A program made the position numbers and the translations under genes. DNA of 19,569 nt, taken from assembly GCA_021806765.1 (NCBI GenBank), contig JAJZQR010000079.1:1-19569 (forward strand). The letters are read 5' to 3'. Under the pieces are notes generated by a model. The model saw only the letters and a program-made list of their open reading frames with translations, was not told where the DNA came from and did no database searches. How positions within the stretch are numbered: position 1 is the stretch's first letter; every line of letters starts with the position of its first letter. Source of the DNA: Chloroflexota bacterium (GTDB lineage: Bacteria; Chloroflexota; UBA6077). This document shows, piece by piece, positions 15,793-19,569 of the stretch.

Positions 15793-15815
15793 GGGAGCGC
15801 GGGCGTCCCGCCCGC
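15793..15815. repeat. Short GC palindrome (GGGAGCGCGGGCGTCCCGCC type)
   Basis: GCGGGC (15799-15804) and GCCCGC (15810-15815) form a hairpin within GGGAGCGCGGGCGTCCCGCC, another recognisable class of intergenic repeat in GC-rich genomes. It is preceded by three TTCTG(G/C) units at about 15771-15792. Confidence 0.5.
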
Positions 15816-15831
15816 CTAGTGCTGGGCGTTG

Positions 15832-15854
15832 AAGGGCCGCGTCGCGCGGCCCTT
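15832..15854. terminator. Bidirectional terminator hairpin
   Basis: AAGGGCCGCG (15832-15841) and CGCGGCCCTT (15845-15854) form a perfect 10-bp stem with a 3-nt loop between two convergent genes ending at 15762 and 15869. AACGTTCCCTCTT follows on the plus strand and CAACGCCC on the minus strand, so neither side has a long U-tract, but position and stem make a terminator likely. Confidence 0.7.
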
Positions 15855-15868
15855 AACGTTCCCTCTTC

Positions 15869-16366
15869 TCAGTCGTGCTCCCGCTCGGGGCTGTCCAGTT
15901 GGAAGAAGTTGCTCATCCTGCCGTCGGTCTTGTGCTCCTGGAAGACGAAGACCAACTGCCTCTGGTCGAAGGTTCTGAACCAGTCGTCCCAGCTGATCTG
16001 CTCCAGTGTCTGTCCGCCGTACCCGGGGAAGTTGAAGCGGAGAACCCCCGGCCGGTTGCCGTGCGCGGTGCCCGGAACGGTGGCGGGCTGGCCGCCCCTT
16101 TCCTCAGCCCAGTGGCGGATCACCTCGTGGCTGCGCGTGGCCAGCGACTGGCCGGGTCGATCCTCGTGTTCGTCCACGGAGTGGATCCACTTGGAGTGCA
16201 GCGTCGTCTTCGAAAGCTCGTTGTGATGCTCAGCCAGGAACTTCTCGTCCTCGCGGGTCAGGTTCTGTGCGCCGGAGAACGCCGTCTTCTGGCTGGGGGA
16301 CGCGTGGCCGCCGCCCTGGTGGCCCATGGCGGACATGCCGTGGCCGGCCCTGTGTTTCTGCGCCAT
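15869..16366 (-). CDS. Small protein with the domain often mislabelled '1,4-alpha-glucan branching enzyme'
   Basis: This 165-residue soluble protein has no catalytic glycosyltransferase features. The N-terminus (1-35) is His/Gly/Met-rich and likely disordered (HRAGHGMSAMGHQGGGH). Residues 36-70 form a charged segment (LTREDEKFLAEHHNELSK). Residues 79-160 carry the pattern (T/S)HExIRxWAEERGGxPATVxGT, then RPGVLRFNFPGYGG (105-118), ISWDDWF (124-130) and QEHKTDGRMSNFFQL. I know this pattern from short proteins in rhizobia and other bacteria that databases label branching enzyme, apparently in error; the true function is unknown, possibly stress-related. The start at 16366 follows GAGGTGAAGGG directly. 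It lies 76 bp downstream of the YbaK gene on the same strand and may be cotranscribed. The family call is from memory and was not checked. Confidence 0.8.
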   Translation of the reverse strand: MAQKHRAGHGMSAMGHQGGGHASPSQKTAFSGAQNLTREDEKFLAEHHNELSKTTLHSKWIHSVDEHEDRPGQSLATRSHEVIRHWAEERGGQPATVPGTAHGNRPGVLRFNFPGYGGQTLEQISWDDWFRTFDQRQLVFVFQEHKTDGRMSNFFQLDSPEREHD

Positions 16367-16442
16367 CCCTTCACCTCTCGCGTCTTGATTGAGGTCGGAA
16401 GAGGGCGCGGAAGCAGGAGATGTGCCAGAGGCGCACCCCTGT

Positions 16443-16910
16443 CTATTCCAGCAGATCGACCACGGCGGCGTTGGTCACCCGCGCCAGGTCGGCGGGCACC
16501 AGGAGGAGGGCGAGCCCCCGGACGCCGGCACTCACCGCGATGCGAGGGTGCCCGAGGGACGATCGATCTAGGAACACGGGGTAGGGTCTCCTACCTCCCA
16601 GTGGCGAGACTCCTCCCTTGACGTATCCGGTCAATCGGGTGATCTCGGAGGCGTCCACCATCTCCGCGCGCTTGTCCCCCATCTCCTGAGCCAGCTTCCG
16701 AAGACTGAGGGTTCTGTTCCCGGGGACCAGAGCCAGCACGATTCCTCGTCGCTCGCCTCGAACGATGAGGGTCTTGAACATGGTCTCTGGCGGGATGGCG
16801 AGCTTTTCCGCCGCCTCGGTGGCGGGAGTGAAGCCGTCGGACTCGTAGGGATGGACCTCGTAGGGGACCCTCGCCTTCTCCAGGATCTCGATGGCTCTGG
16901 TTGCCTTCAT
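16443..16910 (-). CDS. ybaK: YbaK/EbsC family aminoacyl-tRNA deacylase (Cys-tRNA(Pro)-type)
   Basis: This cytosolic trans-editing enzyme of the INS superfamily hydrolyses mischarged Cys-tRNA(Pro), or Cys-tRNA, and protects proline codons from mistranslation. The 155 residues match the family (~155-160). The conserved catalytic lysine is K46 in TMFKTLIV, and the glycine loop GYVKGGVSPLG is at 95-105, followed by FLDRSSL and ISAG-like VSAGVRGLALLL. The N-terminal ATRAIEILEKARVPYEVHPYE is typical. The start at 16910 has AGGGGGAAG ~9 nt upstream on the minus strand. A perfect TATAAT on the minus strand (16970-16965) could be its -10, with a poor -35. It heads a two-gene minus-strand group with the small protein at 15869-16366. 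Whether its preference is Cys or another residue cannot be decided here. Confidence 0.92.
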   Translation of the reverse strand: MKATRAIEILEKARVPYEVHPYESDGFTPATEAAEKLAIPPETMFKTLIVRGERRGIVLALVPGNRTLSLRKLAQEMGDKRAEMVDASEITRLTGYVKGGVSPLGGRRPYPVFLDRSSLGHPRIAVSAGVRGLALLLVPADLARVTNAAVVDLLE

Positions 16911-16964
16911 CCAGCGCTTCCCCCTGGCCCGCCCTGATAAGATCGGGCGCGTTTTCTGCCTTCT

Positions 16965-16970
16965 ATTATA
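16965..16970 (-). promoter_or_regulatory. Candidate -10 element upstream of ybaK
   Basis: A perfect TATAAT on the minus strand lies 55 bp before the ybaK start. No convincing -35 hexamer is present at 16-18 bp; TGGCTT at 16992-16987 is the nearest. Confidence 0.3.
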
Positions 16971-17036
16971 GGACCAACTCCTAAGGAAGCCATAAGGGTT
17001 TCCTCAGGTAATCCCGGTGGAAAAAGAGCAAGCTTT

Positions 17037-17063
17037 CACCTGGTAATAGAGAGTTACCGGGTG
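17037..17063. repeat. Hairpin before the zinc-ribbon gene
   Basis: CACCTGGTAA (17037-17046) pairs with TTACCGGGTG (17054-17063) around a 7-nt loop, with one G-T type mismatch. It lies 21 nt before the ATG at 17085, in the likely 5' untranslated region. A related CAGGTAATCCCGGTG segment at 17005-17019 could pair alternatively with the right arm. It may be an operator, a leader structure, or chance. Confidence 0.4.
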
Positions 17064-17084
17064 TGGGGCTGGAGAGGGGACGCG

Positions 17085-17273
17085 ATGGAAAGAGAAGCCG
17101 GCATGGAGAAAGGGAAGAATGGCTTGGCCGCAGATGCCACGCGCCCTTGCCCGGAGTGCAGCATGGGTGTTCTCAAGGCCGATTGCCCTCTCTGCCTGGG
17201 TAGCGGCTGGGTGACCAGTCAGATACTCAACGCCTACCTGGAGTACATGGAATCGCCCCAGCGATTGGCCTGA
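17085..17273 (+). CDS. Small zinc-ribbon protein (62 aa)
   Basis: The 62-residue product has two CxxC knuckles, CPEC (22-25) and CPLC (34-37), separated by 8 residues, the second continuing as CPLCLGSGWV like the CxxCxGxG units of DnaJ-type zinc fingers. It should bind one zinc. No other domain is present; the C-terminal SQILNAYLEYMESP is likely helical. I prefer ATG 17085 over 17061 because GGAGAGGGGA (17071-17080) is well placed before it, while 17061 lies within a hairpin arm. It is a single gene facing away from ybaK. Function is unknown; small proteins like this may act as nucleic-acid or protein-binding adaptors, but that is a guess. Confidence 0.7.
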   Translation: MEREAGMEKGKNGLAADATRPCPECSMGVLKADCPLCLGSGWVTSQILNAYLEYMESPQRLA

Positions 17274-17415
17274 AGGCCGGGAGTTGAGCCCCTCGGGGTG
17301 ATGCCCCTTGCCGGAATAGATTACTTCCTCCCCTGGATGAGGGGGCCGACCATCGTGAGATGCTTGGCTCCCTCCTTTTGATTCACCCCCGGAGAGGGGC
17401 GGGCACGAGCACCTG

Positions 17416-17542
17416 TTAGGACGTTCCTACCTCGCGTCCATCCCTCACGGCGATAGTCGCGGGGTAGTCCACCTCCATCAGCCGGCAGCGGATGGACCAC
17501 GGCCGGCCCCGGAAGCGCTGCCAGTTCTCCCGACGCTGCAGC
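17416..17542 (-). pseudogene. Possible gene remnant downstream of the YdhR-like gene
   Basis: The minus-strand frame ending at TAA 17418-17416 gives ~41 codons with strongly GC third positions and protein-like composition (REN WQRFRGRPWSIRCRLM, then EVDYPATIAVRDGREVGTS). It begins directly after the stop of the YdhR-like gene, with no ribosome-binding site and no convincing start. An internal ATG would leave only 20 residues. It looks like the tail of a lost gene. The family is unrecognised. Confidence 0.3.
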
Positions 17543-17864
17543 TCAAGCGGCGGTGTCGAGAGTCTCGTTCTCGCTCGCTTTGGCTGGCAACGGGAACAGG
17601 AGTTCGAGGGTTTCGACGCGCGGTGGCTCCACCACCTGATAGGCAGAAGTGATTGTGCGTGCCAGTTCGGACGCGCGGAAGGCACGCAGAGACTCCTCCG
17701 AGTCCCAGAAGTAGATGCCGGCGAACTCGCCGGTTTGCGGCTCGCGGACGTAGTACTTCTGGAGTAGACCCGGTATCGCCCGATACTGGGGTGCACGCTC
17801 CTCCATGATCCGGCGCGCCGCTTCGTCCAAGACCGCTCTTGAACTTCACGAACTGGATAATCAT
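17543..17864 (-). pseudogene. Frameshifted YdhR/ABM-like dimeric alpha-beta barrel protein
   Basis: The start ATG at 17864 follows a good GAGGAGG. It opens MIIQFVKFKSGL, after which the frame goes to unrelated sequence (GRSGAPDHGG). Dropping one base restores DEAARRIMEERAPQYRAIPGLLQKYYVREPQTG, then GIYFWDSEESLRAFRASELARTI and YQVVEPPRVETLELLFPL, down to the stop at 17543. The break is near 17827-17831 (minus strand ...GGTCTTGGACGAA...). The restored protein has ~106 residues, typical of YdhR-like or antibiotic-biosynthesis-monooxygenase-fold proteins (ferredoxin-like dimers; the Q-K-Y-Y-V and Y-x-W-D-S-E-E-S signatures are characteristic). It is therefore either a recent pseudogene or a sequencing indel. 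The long family-like conservation on both sides says the damage is very recent or artificial. It is downstream of another frameshifted small gene on the same strand. Confidence 0.8.
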
Positions 17865-18019
17865 TGGGGTCAGCCTCCTCTGCCCGCAAACGGGCGCAGC
17901 GTCGTTCAGTCCGCTCGATGCGAATGGTGCTTCGGAGGCAAGAAGCATGCTAGTGGGTCTTTCGGCATGAGGGTCACATTCTGGGGTGTCTCCTTGCCTG
18001 ATTGGTGCGAATGACCTGC

Positions 18020-18395
18020 CTAGGCGGTCATGTACCCTGTTCTGTGGAACAGACCGAGCCTGTTACCGGCAGGGTCTTCAAAGACGCCAAACCAGCCGGT
18101 ATTGGGAATCTCCGTCTTCGGGACGAGGATTTTCCCACCCAACTGTTCGGCCTTCCTCAGGTCGCCGTCGATGTCGTCGCTTCCGACGTAGACCAGGAGT
18201 TCCCCCGTCCGAAGCTGCATCGGCCCTCCCAATTCAACGAAGCCCCCCCGTCGGGCCGCTCCCCGGCCGGAACCTGATATATCGCATGCCTGGGAAGGTT
18301 TGCAGCTGCCAGCCAAAAAGCTCCGAGTAGAAGCGGCTTACCGCCTGAGGATCCTGCACTGGAATATCGACGTGGACGATCGGATGCTCGGGCAT
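18020..18395 (-). pseudogene. Frameshifted VOC/glyoxalase-fold protein
   Basis: ATG 18395 follows AAGGAGA 8-9 nt upstream. The first ~48 codons read MPEHPIVHVDIPVQDPQAV, then SRFYSELFGWQLQTFPGMRYIRF, a typical N-terminal half of a vicinal-oxygen-chelate domain. The frame then stops at TGA after a run of seven G on the minus strand (C7 at 18243-18249). Removing one G joins it to GGFVELGGPMQLRTGELLVYV, then SDDIDGDLRKAEQLGGKILVPKTEI and GWFGVFEDPAGNRLGLFHR, the second half of the same fold, ending at 18020. The restored length is ~124 aa, normal for one VOC protein. Metal-ligand candidates are H9 and the conserved Glu near GVFEDPAGN. The extra base in a homopolymer makes a sequencing error or slippage mutation equally possible. 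The substrate is unknown. Confidence 0.85.
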
Positions 18396-18550
18396 TCGCC
18401 TTTCTCCTTTCCGGGTCACCAGCCGAACCGACCTCCTGGAACAGCAACATTCGTGCCGAATGACGTGCCAGGTGGTACCCCCTCGGTACTCAAAGCCGGC
18501 AACAGCGGTTCGGCTCCGCAGGCACGTTGGGAGCGGCCGACAGCCCATTA
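18396..18550. other. Spacer between the VOC gene and the CRISPR array
   Basis: No credible gene is seen. It should contain the promoter of the leftward VOC gene; only its ribosome-binding site (AAGGAGA) is clear. GGTACCCCCTCGGTACC-like small palindromes occur near 18474-18490. It shows no AT-rich leader character, in line with this being the leader-distal end of the array. Confidence 0.4.
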
Positions 18551-18587
18551 CCCAGGAGTCGCACCCTGCCCTTCGACAGGTTGCGAC
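18551..18587 (-). repeat. Degenerate terminal CRISPR repeat
   Basis: The right half, CCTGCC...CGACAGGTTGCGAC, matches the array repeat apart from a CTTC for TCAC change, while the left ~14 nt (CCCAGGAGTCGCAC) have diverged. It is followed by a 36-nt spacer (18588-18623) and the first intact repeat, so it is in register. Degeneration at one end usually marks the oldest, leader-distal repeat. Confidence 0.8.
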
Positions 18588-18623
18588 GTCTCACGCTTTC
18601 TCGTGCCGTCTCCAGTTTAACGA

Positions 18624-19532
18624 GTTTCAATCCTCAACCTGCCTCACGACAGGTTGCGACACCCTGCTAACTACGGATGCCACCCAGAGCAGGCGTTTCA
18701 ATCCTCAACCTGCCTCACGACAGGTTGCGACGCGGCTACGTCGAGATGATGTACGACCTGGTCGACGAGTTTCAATCCTCAACCTGCCTCACGACAGGTT
18801 GCGACATCCGTTGCAGCTTTGTAGATCTCGTCTCCCACCCTGTTTCAATCCTCAACCTGCCTCACGACAGGTTGCGACCTACGCAGTGTGTATGCGTCCT
18901 CTGGTGTAAACAACGGTTTCAATCCTCAACCTGCCTCACGACAGGTTGCGACGCAACTGAGGGACGCTGTACGCTCGATGCAGCAGGTTTCAATCCTCAA
19001 CCTGCCTCACGACAGGTTGCGACTCTGTAGCTCGAAGGGGCCGCCGCCATCTCTCAGGTTTCAATCCTCAACCTGCCTCACGACAGGTTGCGACGTGCTG
19101 AAGATGCACAATCACCGATTAACCGCCATCTGTTTCAATCCTCAACCTGCCTCACGACAGGTTGCGACACCGGGGAGAGGTTGTTGATGTTGGGGTTGTC
19201 CATGTTTCAATCCTCAACCTGCCTCACGACAGGTTGCGACGGTCGACGCGTTCCCGGTGCTGAGCCAGCACCAGCTGTTTCAATCCTCAACCTGCCTCAC
19301 GACAGGTTGCGACCTCCACAGGCTCGAAGGCAACCCCGCTCGTCAAGTCGTTGCAATCCTCAACCTGCCTCACGACAGGTTGCGACCACGCCTTCAGGGG
19401 CCAGGTTGGATTGCGGACGGGGTTTCAATCCTCAACCTGCCTCACGATAGGTTGCGACTCGAGAAACGGGGGGGGGCGGTGATACCGGCCATCGAGTTTC
19501 AATCCTCAACCTGCCTCACGACAGGTTGCGAC
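18624..19532 (-). CRISPR. CRISPR array, 13 intact 37-nt repeats with 34-37-nt spacers
   Basis: Repeats start at 18624, 18695, 18769, 18842, 18916, 18987, 19058, 19132, 19204, 19277, 19350, 19422 and 19496. On the plus strand each begins GTTTCAATCC and ends AGGTTGCGAC, with an internal 7-bp stem CAACCTG/CAGGTTG. Two copies vary by one base: 19350 (GTTG for GTTT at the start) and 19422 (CGATAGG for CGACAGG). The twelve spacers between them are 34-37 nt and all different. The reverse complement of the repeat ends in ATTGAAAC, the usual crRNA 5' handle of type I-A/I-B and III systems, so transcription is probably leftward with the leader right of the window. The degenerate repeat at 18551 at the left end agrees. 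The array seems to continue: 19533-19569 is the length of one more spacer. No cas gene is present to fix the type. Confidence 0.98.
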
Positions 19533-19569
19533 ATCCACCCCACGCAGCGCATCCACCCCCCCCCAAAAC

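Noticed and set aside
17321..17386. 21-codon minus-strand frame containing AAAGGAGGG
   Set aside because: The purine-rich site is inside the frame rather than upstream, and is 17 nt from the internal ATG, too far to drive it.
18396..18550. A CRISPR leader on the left side of the array
   Set aside because: The repeat nearest this side is degenerate, the sequence is not AT-rich, and the ATTGAAAC handle points to transcription from the right.
18460..19450. Overlapping open frames with repeated SSTCLTTGCD and NPQPASRQVAT peptides
   Set aside because: They are translations of the CRISPR repeat, which happens to lack stops in these frames; they are not genes.
1..19569. tRNA, rRNA, transposase, integrase or toxin-antitoxin genes
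   Set aside because: Looked for in all intergenic stretches and plausible frames; no cloverleaf, rRNA segment, DDE transposase or recombinase motif was recognised.

Overview
The window is GC-rich bacterial chromosomal DNA with ordinary housekeeping and transport genes, several families of short palindromic intergenic repeats, and a CRISPR array at the right edge. The gene content is a K+-independent proton-pumping pyrophosphatase, two different M3 oligoendopeptidases, a DUF378 protein and TTG starts with strong Shine-Dalgarno sites. Together with hairpin repeats of the GTAGGGCGGGTTG, AGTCGTTACTAC and CCTGAGCGAAGCGAAG kinds, this suggests Chloroflexota or a similar GC-rich lineage. That assignment is an inference; no rRNA or phylogenetic marker is present. 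The left end lies in a dispersed repeat and the right end in a CRISPR array, so the window may be a whole contig of a draft assembly.

Layout. 1-615 holds two dispersed inverted repeats and no credible gene. 616-2104 holds a small helical-domain protein, then poorly conserved or decaying short coding stretches ending in a perfect 16-bp hairpin. 2209-2475 (-) is a DUF378 membrane protein, divergent from hppA (2826-4943, +). A terminator and a palindromic repeat separate hppA from convergent pepF (5058-6860, -). Divergent from pepF is a second M3 peptidase (7290-9077, +), followed by an ABC exporter (9147-11135, +). These last two genes are bracketed by two inverted copies of a ~100-bp repeat element. 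An MFS transporter (11361-12614, +) converges on nicotinate phosphoribosyltransferase (12757-14178, -). A CNNM/CorC-type membrane protein (14404-15762, +) converges on a two-gene minus-strand group: a small protein with the domain often mislabelled 'glucan branching enzyme', and a YbaK-type deacylase. Next come a 62-residue zinc-ribbon protein (+) and two small minus-strand genes, YdhR-like and VOC/glyoxalase-like, each broken by a single-base frameshift.

18551-19569 is the CRISPR array: thirteen near-identical 37-nt repeats plus one degenerate repeat at the left end. The reverse complement of the repeat ends in ATTGAAAC, the usual 5' handle of type I/III crRNAs. The array is therefore probably transcribed leftward, with its leader and any cas genes beyond the right edge. 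No cas gene is in the window.

No clear new multi-gene system is visible. The items most worth a second look are the CRISPR array, the two frameshifted genes beside it, the inverted repeat pair around the peptidase/ABC genes, and a ~60-residue insertion in the nucleotide-binding domain of the ABC exporter.
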